From Clostridia bacterium (GTDB taxonomy: Bacteria; Bacillota; Clostridia; TANB77; CAG-508), in the NCBI GenBank assembly GCA_017510525.1, contig JAFWNC010000012.1:1-64000 (forward strand): DNA of 64,000 nucleotides. Reading direction: 5' to 3'. How positions within the stretch are numbered: the first letter of the stretch is position 1; every line of letters begins with the position of its first letter. Below are positions 10,746 through 22,700 of this stretch, piece by piece. Made by a program: the position numbers and the translations under genes. The notes below the pieces were generated by a model, which worked only from the letters and a program-made list of their open reading frames with translations, ran no database searches and had not been told where the DNA came from.

Positions 10746-11180
10746 ATGAAGGTTATGTATCCTGTATTATTTTATGAAGAAAAGGAAGGAGAATACTCAG
10801 TTTTTGTTCCTGATCTAAATAATGCTTCTACCTGTGGAGATACATTGGAAGAAGCAATGGAAATGGCTGAAGATTTAATTGCTGGACTTGTATTAGACGA
10901 AATGGAAGAAGGAAATAAAATACCATCAGCTACTAGAATTGAAAAAGTCTCGTTTAAAAAATTAGAGAGTATTGTAGATATAGAAGGATGGGATTACAAG
11001 TCAAAATTTAAGACATATATAATTGTAGATATTGGTGTATATGCTGAAAAATGGGGAAAAGAACTTGTAAAGAAAACAGTAAATATTCCTAAATGGATTA
11101 ATACTAAGGCTGAAAGTTTAAAAATTAATTTTTCAAAAACATTAGAAGAAGCCTTATTGCAAAAAATTTATAAAAAATAA
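10746..11180 (+). CDS. hicB: HicB-family antitoxin
   Basis: A 144-residue antitoxin of the HicAB toxin-antitoxin type. Residues about 5-50 match the HicB RNase-H-like fold (YPVLFYEEKEGEYSVFVPDL, then G-x-x-x-EEA and the DLI helix). The C-terminus (about 115-144) looks like a ribbon-helix-helix DNA-binding segment (VNIPKWINTKAESLKINFS). Known HicB proteins bind HicA and repress their own promoter. ATG 10746 is preferred over an upstream TTG because AAGGAGAGG lies just before it. The upstream hicA is frameshifted, so this may now be an orphan antitoxin, able to neutralise related toxins. Confidence 0.88.
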   Translation: MKVMYPVLFYEEKEGEYSVFVPDLNNASTCGDTLEEAMEMAEDLIAGLVLDEMEEGNKIPSATRIEKVSFKKLESIVDIEGWDYKSKFKTYIIVDIGVYAEKWGKELVKKTVNIPKWINTKAESLKINFSKTLEEALLQKIYKK

Positions 11181-11205
11181 CTTTTGGTGCGCGTCCCCAA
11201 AAGTT
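11181..11205. repeat. 25-bp inverted repeat, right copy flanking hicAB
   Basis: Exact reverse complement of 10237-10261. It begins at the hicB stop codon and overlaps the stop of the M14 pseudogene on the other strand, so it may also act as a hairpin between convergent genes. No long T-run follows. Confidence 0.85.
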
Positions 11206-12334
11206 ATAATATCATTCCGAGGATTAGGATTCCTATGTTTTGGTCGTATATTCTCTGGAATTGTGTTGGTGGGATTGGGTTTTGACCTAGTCCCACTTCT
11301 ATTGTGTAGCCGTGGTCGATTGTAGTTTTGTATAAACCAATCTTTGTAGCCTGCATAGCCTGATTCTGATGGTGTTGTTTCAAGGGAATATCCACTTGTA
11401 TTAGCAAATTGTTGGCCAATATATAGAGCACCTGGTGGGTTGTAGTTTAGGTATTTCCAGTAGATTACTTCTCCTTGGGTGTGGTATGTTATTATTAGTC
11501 TGAAGTTGTGGGCTAGAGTGAAGTTATATAGTGCTAGTGATTCTGGTGCTACTAGTGGACCGCTGGCCTACGTAGTCTCTTGGCCCGGGTACTGTAAATC
11601 CTTGAGAAAATTTTATTCTTCTTGCATTTTCCCAACCGCGCAGGGAATTGTAGGTTAAGATCAATACCGATTTATATTTGCTTTCCAACCTGATGGAAAG
11701 GGGATTTGAGGGTAGTTTCTTGATAAATTATATGCATATCCATAGATATCTGGTCTATATTTTGCTGTGTTTCCTACTACTAAGTCAACTCCATCTGGGT
11801 TTACCATTGGAACTATATAGAGGGATGTGTTATTAAATAGTTGTGTTGTAGAATATCCATTAGTATTTAGGCCTGTTCTGTAGTTTTCTGATATGTTTTG
11901 TATGAATTTCATTAGTAATGGCGTTGTAATCCACTCATTTGCGTGTGTTGAGGCACAGTAAAGAATTTGTTTTTGACCTCGACCAAATCTTATATATGGT
12001 ATTGGATTTCCGAAGAGATGTATAACCAATATTTCCGACCTCTAAAAAGGGATATTTGTCTTTTAGGTTGCGTATATTTATAGACAAAACATTGTATCCG
12101 TAGCTTATGTCTGTTGGAACAATATAGCCATATATCAATATTTTATTCCATGTTTGTTGTCCAACGATTCCGTCTGGGGTTAGTCCAAAATCTTTTTGAA
12201 ATTTTTTAACTGATTTTTGTGTTTGTGTCCCAAATATTCCGTCAATTTTTCCAAAATAATAGCCTAGTGTTTTTAATGTTGATTGTAGATATTGTACGAT
12301 TGTTCCGGCTTGAACCGAGTTTTAATATTTCCAT
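11204..12334 (-). pseudogene. M14 peptidoglycan peptidase with PG-binding domain, decayed
   Basis: Pieces in different frames add up to a gamma-D-glutamyl-diaminopimelate-type carboxypeptidase. ATG is at 12334 after AGGTGAT. An N-terminal PG_binding_1 domain (DGIFGTQTQKSVKKFQ, TPDGIVGQQTW) is out of frame with the first codons. Next come the M14 zinc site HANEW and the VNPDGV motif (11661-12029). Last is the C-terminal substrate and catalytic Glu segment GYTIEVGLGQNP (11204-11431). At least four frameshifts separate these parts, so no full enzyme can be made. The intact family hydrolyses peptidoglycan stem peptides, often in sporulation or germination. The decay looks old, unlike the single-base lesions in hicA and spoIVFB. 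Confidence 0.88.
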
Positions 12335-12360
12335 GATAATCACCTGTTATTAGTATATGC

Positions 12361-12391
12361 TTTATGGAGCACTTTAGTGCTCCGCTACGAA
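12361..12391. repeat. GGAG-box palindromic repeat
   Basis: TTTATGGAGCACTTTAGTGC followed by TCCGCTACGA. This is the opposite orientation to the copies at 29330 and 30388. It lies between the M14 pseudogene start and the Rpn element. Confidence 0.75.
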
Positions 12392-12392
12392 T

Positions 12393-13429
12393 ATAAAAAT
12401 AACACCTCTATATTTAGAGGTGTTTAAAATTTGATTTTATATTCTATTTTACCGATTATAATTTTTCTATTTCTTCTTTTTTTAGTTCTGTTAATTCTAT
12501 TATTTCATCAATTGTATTGCCTTTTTCTAACATTTTTTTTGCTATTTTCTTACGACTTTTTTGTTCACCTTCTTCTATGCCTTTTTTCCTAGCCATAGAA
12601 TTAGAATTATATTCATCTCTTATTGCTTTTTCACGAAGATAAGCTAATCTTTTAGCTTCTTCGTCTCCTGTCAAATATTCAAGTTCTTCTTCAGCTTTTT
12701 TTATTTTTTCATTCTTAATCATATGAAGTTCCTCCATATTATCATATTTGATAAATGAAAGCCATTCTTCTAGCTTACTTGAAATCCTTTTACACTTTTT
12801 TCTGAATTTTGGTAGCTGAATATAGTGTAATTCCAATTTATCAGTTAAAACAATATTTTCATAATCTCTTTTTATTTTAGCTATCTCATGAAATGGACCT
12901 TCATCAAATACATTGTAATCAGTTATCCAAATTGAAATAGAACGAGGAACTTCAGTATAATTTTGGCCGTGAATATAGGTTTTCGTGGTAAATACCTGTT
13001 CCATAAAAAAGAGATCTTTCAATTGTGTTATAAGGATCTTTAACTTGCATTTCAATATTTACAATAGTGTTATCGTTTAATGTTGCAATAACATCAAGAA
13101 TTCCAAGCTTTTCAGCAATTTGTTTTCTTTCTAGAGAAACATCCTTATTAACTTTTACTTTTTTAATCTGAATATCTGGCAAGATTGCTTCAAGTAAGTC
13201 TTTTAATAAATCAGAATTTTTTTGAACACCGAAAATTCTTTTAAAGACAAAATCATTAGTAGGTTTTAACATTCTTCATTTATCACCTCTATTCTAACAT
13301 ATTATTAATTTGTTTTCAATTTTTTTGGATTTATTTGTGCAAGAATTTGCACGAGATTTTTTGAAATAAAAAAATATAAAATCAAATTTCTGTGGATTAT
13401 TTAATCATGTATTTTAAGATTTGTCAATG
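12393..13429. mobile_element. Rpn-type element, copy 1 (about 1.04 kb)
   Basis: Nearly identical to 31406-32447, including non-coding flanks on both sides: a terminator hairpin AACACCTCTA at one end and the block ending GATTTGTCAATG at the other. Homology stops sharply outside these limits. The two copies point the same way and form direct repeats about 19 kb apart around the second giant gene. No terminal inverted repeats or target duplications were recognised. Confidence 0.75.
12456..13272 (-). pseudogene. Rpn family nuclease/transposase-like protein, frameshifted
   Basis: Rpn (PD-(D/E)XK, transposase_31-like) gene starting MLKPTNDFVFKRIFGVQK. The first frame runs 13272 to 12952 and ends abnormally after YHENLYSRPKLY. 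The second frame resumes at EVPRSISIWITDYNVF and runs to 12456. Comparison with the intact copy at 31464-32291 shows one extra base near 12975. The extreme C-terminus also differs (ML-EKGNTIDEIIELTEL against AEKVDIELICKITELT), so the copies have diverged or recombined there. Rpn proteins are DNA endonucleases that promote RecA-independent recombination; the broken copy is probably inactive. Confidence 0.85.
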
Positions 13430-13510
13430 TTTTTGTTTTGTTGTGGATTGTTTGATGGGGGTGTGGATTAACTGTGGATTGTAATTTAATTGTTACGTTT
13501 GAAAATGTTG

Positions 13511-13683
13511 TTTTCCGTAGGAAAAGTTTATATTTTGTCGGTTTTTGAAAAATAATTATAATACAAGATTAATAATAATGTTAAAAATATGTTTATTCGC
13601 CATTTGCCGTAGGTTCATGGTTTATTTTTTGCCTTTTAATTTTAAAAACTGTTTCTTGACGGATTTATTAATTGCTTTAATAT
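13511..13683 (+). promoter_or_regulatory. Promoter region of second giant prepilin-like gene
   Basis: -35 TTGACG (13656-13661), 16-base spacer, -10 TAATAT (13678-13683). TTTCCGTAGGAAAAG (13512-13526) and CCGTAGGTT (13607-13615) match the motif pair before the first giant gene. The distance between motifs is 92 bases here and 72 there, about two helical turns apart. The rest of 13430-13719 shows no gene. Confidence 0.55.
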
Positions 13684-13719
13684 AAGTTTATATTAATTTT
13701 AAATTCAAAGGAGAAGGAA

Positions 13720-16700
13720 ATGAAGTTAGGAAATTTTAAGGAAAGGTTAAAAAGTAAAAACGGTGTCTCAATAGTTGCTTTAGTTATTACTATTATCGTT
13801 ATGCTTATTTTAGCTGGTGTTGCTATTGGTATTGGGCTAAATAACAATAGCGGTATTGTTGGTCGTGCTAATGAGATGAAATTTAAGTCAGAACTTTCTG
13901 AACTTAAAAAATCTGTTGATGAAAAAATAATCTCTAGAGAGTCTACAGGCCTTCATTCTGTTGGAACAAAAGAGATAATTAAAGAGGCTCTTGGTGAGAT
14001 TGATTTAAGTGAAAAAATTGAGGAGAAATTAGAGAAGATTCTTGATATTCAAGATGAAGAGCTTGTTTATGACGAAGATGTAGCGGATAATCAAGGCTTT
14101 AAATCTTATGAGAAAGATTGGATTGAAGAAGTTGGAATTAGGGCAAAGGTTTATGGTGATGAATATAATTTGTCTTATAGTCTTGATAGTAATGGTTATC
14201 CTTATGTTACTAAGGCAACTGTTACAATTACTTCTGATATTCCTTTAGGTGAAAACAAAATTAAATATTTCCTTTTCAGTGATAAAATAGATCCTACAAC
14301 CATTTTACCTAACGAATGGTTGAATTATGAAAACCCAATTACAGTTGATTATGCATCATATATCTATACCAAAGTTGTTGATAAAGATGATAATACGATT
14401 AGTAGCAAAATATCAGTATATCAAGCAAAATATGAATATAATGGCCATGATAATAGTGATTATGGTGATGATATTGAAATCGCTGATAATAGCGGAGAAG
14501 ATGGAAAAGTTGATACAAGAGGACCAGAAACAGAGGTTAATGGTAATGGTGAAACATGGAAAAATAATTATGATATTGTTATCGAAAAAGATGATGATAA
14601 TTCAGAACATGATATTAAAGTTATAGTTACTGATGAAGAGGCAGGAGTTGAAATTAGCACTACTACAACTTTCTATCAATGGGTAACTTCTGGAGATAAG
14701 CCAAGTAATAATCTTTGGATTGAATATACAAATAGCGTTCAAAATCCAACTGGAACTGGAGTTTTTGATTTATATATAAAAATAATTGATGAAATTGGAA
14801 ATGAAACAGTTACAAAGATTAAAACAATAAGAATTGATAAAACGGCTCCAATTACACCAAATATCTTATTTACTTTAGAGGATGGAAGTAAATATGATGT
14901 TGGAACATGGACAAACCAAAACATTAATGTAACTATTACAGGTAATGATGAACATTCAGGAGTTGAAGGGTATGAGTATTCTGAAGATGGGGGCTCTACT
15001 TGGAAAAATATTACTGAAGAAACTTCTTATATAAAGAACGGTAAAGTTGAAAAAGGTGTTGGTTCTTTCACAATTGCTTATAATGATAAAGTTGAAACAA
15101 TTTCTTTTAGAACTATTGATAATGCTGGAAATGAATCAAATTCTTCAGCAGGATATGAAATTAAAATGGATAAAATTAATCCGGAATACAGCGAATCAAG
15201 AGGCGATTATGTAAGAATGACAACTGAGGATAACCAAGCTTACAATGGTTCTTGGACAAATCAATCTGTTACTGCTGTTGTAAGATTTACAGACAATAAT
15301 GGAAGTTATCCTTCTAAAGAAAAACAATACATGGTTAGTATTGACAATAAAGCAACATGGACAGATATGAATTATTCTAATGATGAAGATGGAAATCTAA
15401 TTGGAACATTTATATTCAAAAATACGGATTATAGTGGAAAGGTTTATATAAAATCAATTGATAATGCTGGAAACTCAGCTGAAATAAATAGAGATTTAAA
15501 GATTGATAAAATTAAACCAGATGTTCCAACAGTAAGATTAAACTTAGAAAATGCAAACGGAACAGCTTATACAGCTGGAAACTGGACTAACAAAACTGTT
15601 GTTGCTACTTTAACTTCAAATGATACTGGTAACAATCCTTCAGGAATTAAACAATATAGATATTCAACTGATAATGGTGCAACTTGGAGAGATGTTCCTA
15701 CAAGTAATGGAGTTGGAACATTAGAAATTACAAAAGAGGTAAATTTAACTTACATTTTTGATGTTACTGACAATGCTGGTAATATTTCAAATAATACTGG
15801 TAATTACAATATCAAAATTGATAAAACAGTTCCTAATAATATGAGCGTTTCTCCTTCTGCTGGTGCAACTTATATTATTCCTAATACAGGTAAAGATATG
15901 GCTGTTAATATTAAGTTCAAAGAAGGAAAACCAAATGATCCTAAATCTGTAATTATCAAAGAAAGTAATAATGAAAAGGGTACAGGAAGTTTAGTAAATT
16001 ATGGTACTGCTTATGTTAAAGTTACAAATAATGATAGTGATGTTACATATTCTAATGATGGAACATGGTTCCATTTTACAAGTGGTAATGATTTAGATAG
16101 TAGTGTTAAAAATGCTATAAAAACAAAAGGAACATATTATTTCCATATTAGATTTATGGATTATGCAGGAAACGAGAAATATCAAACTTTTGGACCTTAT
16201 TATGTTGTAAATCCAGAAGAGTCATTCACAGTTTCTCATACTCCAGCAACAGATTGGACACAAACTGCTACTGTTAATGTTCAATTCGAAAATTATGTAA
16301 CAAAAAATAAAAAATATGGATATGCTACTGAAAGAGATAGAGCAGATAATAATAAAGTAAGTATTCCTAATAATGCTTATAGTTTCTCAAGACAAGAAAC
16401 TACAAATGGATGGGTTTTCATAAAAGTTGGTGATGCCGCTGGAAATACAGCAGAATTAACAAATTATCAAATTACTAATGTTGATAATTTAAAACCACAG
16501 GTTGTATCTATGTCTATTAATAATGTTGAAAGCTGGAAAAGAGTAACAATTAAAGCTACTGTAAAAGATCAAGATCAAACTATAGCAAGCGGATGTAGTG
16601 GTGTAAGATCTTATATGTTTACTCAAAATCCAGCTGTTCCAGCAAGCGATTCAAATGATTGGGTAGATGCAAATAATTCAGAAGGCACAAAACAGATAAA

Positions 16701-19700
16701 TATTGAAAGTACTGGTATTACAGAGACAGGAGCTTGGTATTTATTCTTAAAGGATGCTGCTGGAAATATAAGTGAGGCTTCTAACAATTCAATACAAGTT
16801 ACAGAAACTTCAATTGATAAGGTTGCTCCTAGAAATTTGGCTGTAGAAGCTCATTTAGATGATGAAAATGGTGAAATATATGATGGTAGTTGGACAAATC
16901 ATAATATATATGTAAAACTTACTGGTGAGGATCCAAATGGAATTCAAACATGGCAATGGTATGAGCAGGGAGCTTGGTCAACTAGAGCGCTTACTACAAC
17001 AAATAGTGTTGGAACAATTACATTAAATTATAATAGAAATACAACATTAAGATTTAGAGCCATAGATCCAGCTGGAAATATTTCTGAAGAAATCACACAA
17101 GTGATAAAAACTGATTATAAAAATCCGACAATTTCAGTTGACCCAGAAAATTCGGAATTAGTTAAGAATAAAAATGTTACTATTACAATTGGTGATGTAT
17201 ATGTATCATCAGGACTTGCTTCTGATAATAGTTATCAATATGCATTAAGTACAAGCAATGAAACGGCCCCAAGTTCTGGATGGACTAATTATACTAATGG
17301 TACTGCTAATACTATTGGAACAGATTTGAATGGAACTTATTATTTGTGGGTTAAACAAGTTGCTGATAATGCTACTAATATTTCTACTACTGGTGGAACT
17401 AAAGTAGGAGATTATCATGTTTTTGGGCCATATGTATTTGATAATATTCCTCCTGAAGTAATTATTACTGGTGAGGCTACCGGTATAACTGATGGACTTA
17501 TTAGATATTTTGATGGAAATAATAATTTAGGAAATGGACATTCAGATACAACAACTACTTGGAAAGATTTATCAGGAAATAATGATGGAACTGTTAATGG
17601 AGCAAAGTTTAGTTCTGATGGATATGCTACTTTTGATGGAGTTAATGATTGGGTAAATCTCGGACAGACAAATGATTTAAGTCAGGTAACTGTTCAAGCT
17701 GAGGTTAATTTTAATTCTATACAAAGTGGAGAAAAATGTATAATTGCAAACTGTGAAGGCGGAGGATATATAATTGAATTAAAGAATGGAGCTCCTTTGT
17801 TTGCAGTTTATGTTAATGGTGATTATAGAAGGGCAACGTATAATGAGCCGGTAGTCGCAAATAGATGCTATACTTTAACTGGAACTTATGATGGAAATAC
17901 AGTTAGATTATATGTTGATGGAATTTTATATGCTGAAACTGCATATTCTGGAACAATTTCAAACCCAGCTGAGAATACAGTTGCAGCTTTAGGCGCTAAT
18001 CCTGTAGGAACTAATAGAACTCAAGGTTATTATTCTAGCATGAATTTATATGCAGCTAGAATTTACAACAGAGCATTATCTCAAGCTGAGATTAAGCAAA
18101 ACATGAATGCTGATAGAATTAAACCTTCAATTGACAGTACTACAAATCATGGTAGTGTAAACTTATCAATTGTATTTAATGAAGATGTAACTGGTTTAAC
18201 AGCTGATGATTTTACAGGAACAAACTGTACAATCGGAACATTAACTGGTAGTGGAAGTAGATATACTTTAAGCGTAACAGGTATACTTGTATCAAAAACT
18301 ATGACAGTTGCTTTAGCAGAAAATAGTTATACTGATGTTGCTGGTAATAATGGACCAGCTAAGAGCATTTTAAGATATAGAGATAGAAGCGGACCAAATA
18401 GTACAATAACATCTCTAGCTGGAGATATAACTAAGTTAGATACAGTTACATACAGAATTAAAACTCAAGATAAATGGGTTTATGGATTTAATACTGATGA
18501 TATATCTGTTACAAATGGAACTATAGTATCATTAACAAGAACAAGTGAAAAAGAGTATGAATTGGTTGTTTCCAATAGTGGTACTTGTGAACAAACTATT
18601 TCTTTTAATGAAAATGTATTTTATGATAGAGCTGGAAATGGAAATGAAGCTGCTAGTAAAACTATTACAATAGATAGAGATGGACCGGTTGCATCAATTA
18701 GTTCAACTAATAATCTTGCTACTAGTCAAACAGTAACATTATCAATGAGCGACAGTCCAGCTGGAGTTTCACAGTATTATTGGGGAACTTCTAACCCAGA
18801 GAATGAGACAGTTACATGGGTTGATTATACTGAAAATAATGTTACTCAAACTGTTAGTGATGGTGGAACTTATTACTTTGGTATAAAAGATACACTTGGA
18901 AATATGACAGTTGTAAGTAAAGATTTTTATAAAACTACATTAACAGTTAACAATGGAAGTAGCGTTAGTCCTGCTTATGTTGTAACAATGGAAGGAAATT
19001 CATTTACTCTTCCAACACCTACAACTGTAGCAGGTTATACATTTAGTGGTTGGTATACAACAGCAACTGAAGGAACAAAAGTTGGAGATGCAGGAGCAAG
19101 CTACACACCAACAGCTACAACAATATTACAAGGACAATGGACAGCAAATAATTATGATATTACATATGATTTAGATGGGGGGGCTGTAGCAACAGCTAAT
19201 CCAACGACTTATACAATTGAGTCAAGTGATATAACTCTAAATAATCCAACTAGAACTGGATATACATTTGCTGGTTGGACGGAAAAAATTACTAATTTAA
19301 GTTGGCATAAAGGTTTTGTAACTCAAGAAACCGGAGAAATTGTAGATTCTTCGACATATCCATATTCATATTATACTGATTTAATCAGAGTACGTTCTGG
19401 TGAAAAAATCACTGTCGGAGGATTTGGGGATTATTATACTAGAACAAGCGGAATTAGAATAAGAGTGTATAAATTAAATGGCGAATTCTATAGTGGAAAT
19501 CATGTAATGTCTTTGAATGCAGGTGGAGATTATTATATTAGAGTAGTATTTTATAGAGAATCTACTGAAGAAGAGAGAAATGGATCGTATATTTCTGTTA
19601 CTCCTAATAATAATTCTGTTACTATTCCAACTGGTAGCACGGGTAATAGAAGCTATACTGCAAATTGGACTGCTAATGATTACACTGTAAATTATAACTA

Positions 19701-22700
19701 TAATTATAATGAGTTTACGACTACAGATGGAACTTCGGTAGGAGTTGCAAGAACGTATGATCCTTCAACAAATATTATAACTTTAAATGGTGATTATAAT
19801 TCTGGTCAGACACATACATTAAAATGGATAGCTAATAAAACATTTAATGTTGGAGAAATATATACATTAAAAGCTGAATATGTTTCTGGAACTTTATCAA
19901 CAACAAATTATCAGATTTATATTGCTCTTGATATTGCTAATAATGGTAGTGTTTTGTCACCAAGAATTAAAGATGATTATACAATAAATAACTTAGCGAC
20001 CGTAGGTACAAAATCAGAAGATTTAAGTATTACAGAAACTGCTGCTGCAGGTAATGGATTAAGATTTATATTATGGAGAGCGGCTGATAATACGGTTTTA
20101 TTTGATAATTACCAAATGAAGGTTACTGTTACGAGAAGACTTCCTCAAACTGTTACTTATAATACAGCTTATGGACAAATGCCTACCCCAACAAGAGAAG
20201 GATATACATTCCTTGGTTGGTATACAGCTGAAACTGGTGGAGATTTAGTATCTTCAAGTACTGTTATGAATCAGACAGATACACATACTTTATATGCACA
20301 CTGGACGAGGGATGACTATACAATTTCATATAATTTAGATGGAGGTTATAATGTTGTTAATCCTACAACTTATAATGTTGAATCTGATGAGATTACTTTA
20401 TTAAATCCGGTTAAACCTGGTTATTCGTTTACTGGTTGGACAGGTTCTAATGGTGATACTGCTCAAACAGAAGTAACTATTTCAACTGGTAGTACGGGTA
20501 ATAAGTCTTATACTGCTAACTGGACTAAAGATAATTATACTATTTCTTATGATTTGGATGGAGGCAGTGTAGCTTCTTCAAATCCTTCAAGTTATAGTGT
20601 TGATTCGAGTGTAATTACATTAAATAATCCTACTAAAGAGGGGTATACATTTAGTGATTGGACAGAGAAAATTTCTAATCTAGCCTGGTATTATGGACAT
20701 ATTTCATATGATACTGGAAAGATTTTATACAATTCTACATATCCAAATTCATATTTTACTGATCCTATTAAATTGAGTGCAGGAAAGACATATACTATAA
20801 CAGGATATAATTCTCAAAATTCAGGTAATTATGTAAGATGGAGAGTTTTTGGATTAGATGGTTCATATTTAGGAAGTAAGTCAAATTATAATTCATATAC
20901 TCCTTCTCAGGATTGTTATGCTATACTGATGTATCATAATAGTTCTTCTCAATCAGCAAGGGAGAATACTGTAATTAATGTTACTCCTAATGAAAATACA
21001 GTTACAATTCCTACAGGAAGCGTAGGAGATAGAACATATACTGCTAATTGGACAGCTAATGAATATACAATTACTTATGATTATAATGGACTAAAGAATT
21101 ATGCTCATTGTCCAGGTAGTTTTTCAAGAAGTTATAATGGTGGAACTAATGTATTAATGAAACTTGGAAAAATGTATGTAGATGATTTAGAATTAGGAGA
21201 CGAAATCAGAATATCTTTTGATGCTGCATATACAGATATTACAAGTGTTGAAGGTGAGACGGCCAAATTCCAGCTTCAATGTAGTGGTAATGTAACTTCT
21301 TATTCTACAGAATTATCTAAAAGGATTGTTAGAGAGTGGACTGGAACTGGTACAGAAACATGTTCGATAACAACGACTATGACTGCTAATAAACTTACAA
21401 ATGATTATTTTACAATGCAAATACGTACAGATAATTGTCAATCTGGTTCTATTATTATAACTAATGTAAAAGTTGAAAGAATTACAACTCAAACAGCAAC
21501 ATTGACTTATGGCAATACTTTAGGAACATTACCAGATCCTAGTGAAGTTGGATATTCTTTAGTTGGTTGGTACACAGATCCGACTGGTGGAACTGAGGTT
21601 ACAAGCTCAACTCCTGTTCCAGCAGCAAATACAACATATTATGCACATTGGACAAGAAATTCATATACTTTAACTTATGATTATAATGGAGAAACAACAT
21701 TTAAAGATGGTGAATCATCTTTAACAGGATATACAATTGATTGGGAACATGATTTTACACTATCAGGAACATTTAATATTCCAAGTTTAGGAAAACGTTA
21801 TTTATTGATAGGAAGCTATGGAAGTGATAGTAATAAATCTTTAAATCTAGAGATAAATACTTCTAATAAAATAAGAGTTTGGACTGCTAGTTCAGGTGCA
21901 GCTGGACATGTTGAATATATATCTACTAATTCTATAACTGAAAATGAAGATATAAATGTTGTGTTAACATGGAATGCAAGTACAAAACAAATATCTTGCA
22001 CGGCTATAGGAACACAAACCGATATTTCTGTTTCAGGTTCTGCTTCAATGTCTGGTTCGACAACGGGTATTTTGAAAATAGGTACTGAAGATCATAGAGG
22101 TTCAGTTGTATTTAACCCAATTACAGCAAAGAACATTAGGATGACAAAGACAGTTCTTTATAATGATAGTATAAGTTTGTTGAATTCAGAAAGAATTGGA
22201 TATACTCTTGATGGATGGTATACAGCTGCAATAGATGGAACTAAGCTTGGTGCTAATGAGGTTATGCCAGCTCAAGATACAACAATTTATGCACATTGGA
22301 CGGCAAATCAATATGATCTAACTTACATGTCAGGAAACTTATTGTATGGATTAGAAGATTGTTCAGATACAACATCATGGAGAATTAAATATAGTATAGA
22401 GAATAAAACTGTTTCGGTAACTTCATTAGGTGATGATGGTAATGGAACTACATCTGGAAGAGTGTATTTGGAAGCTAATAAAACTTACGTATTTAGTTGT
22501 GATACAACTGGAACATGGGGACATACAAGTGGAACTGATACAGTCGAGGCATATTTATGTAAAGATGGTTTATCTACTACAGGTAATTTCTATGGAATGA
22601 ATACAAGAGTATATGAATTCACTCCATCAACTTCTGGAACATATTGGCTAAGACTTGATGTAAATGAAAATGAAAAAACTTATACATTCTCAAATATAAG

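Noticed and set aside
14327..14626. Plus-strand frame of 99 codons inside the second giant gene
   Set aside because: It lies in another frame of a continuous coding region, is low-complexity (rich in I, M and K) and lacks an RBS.
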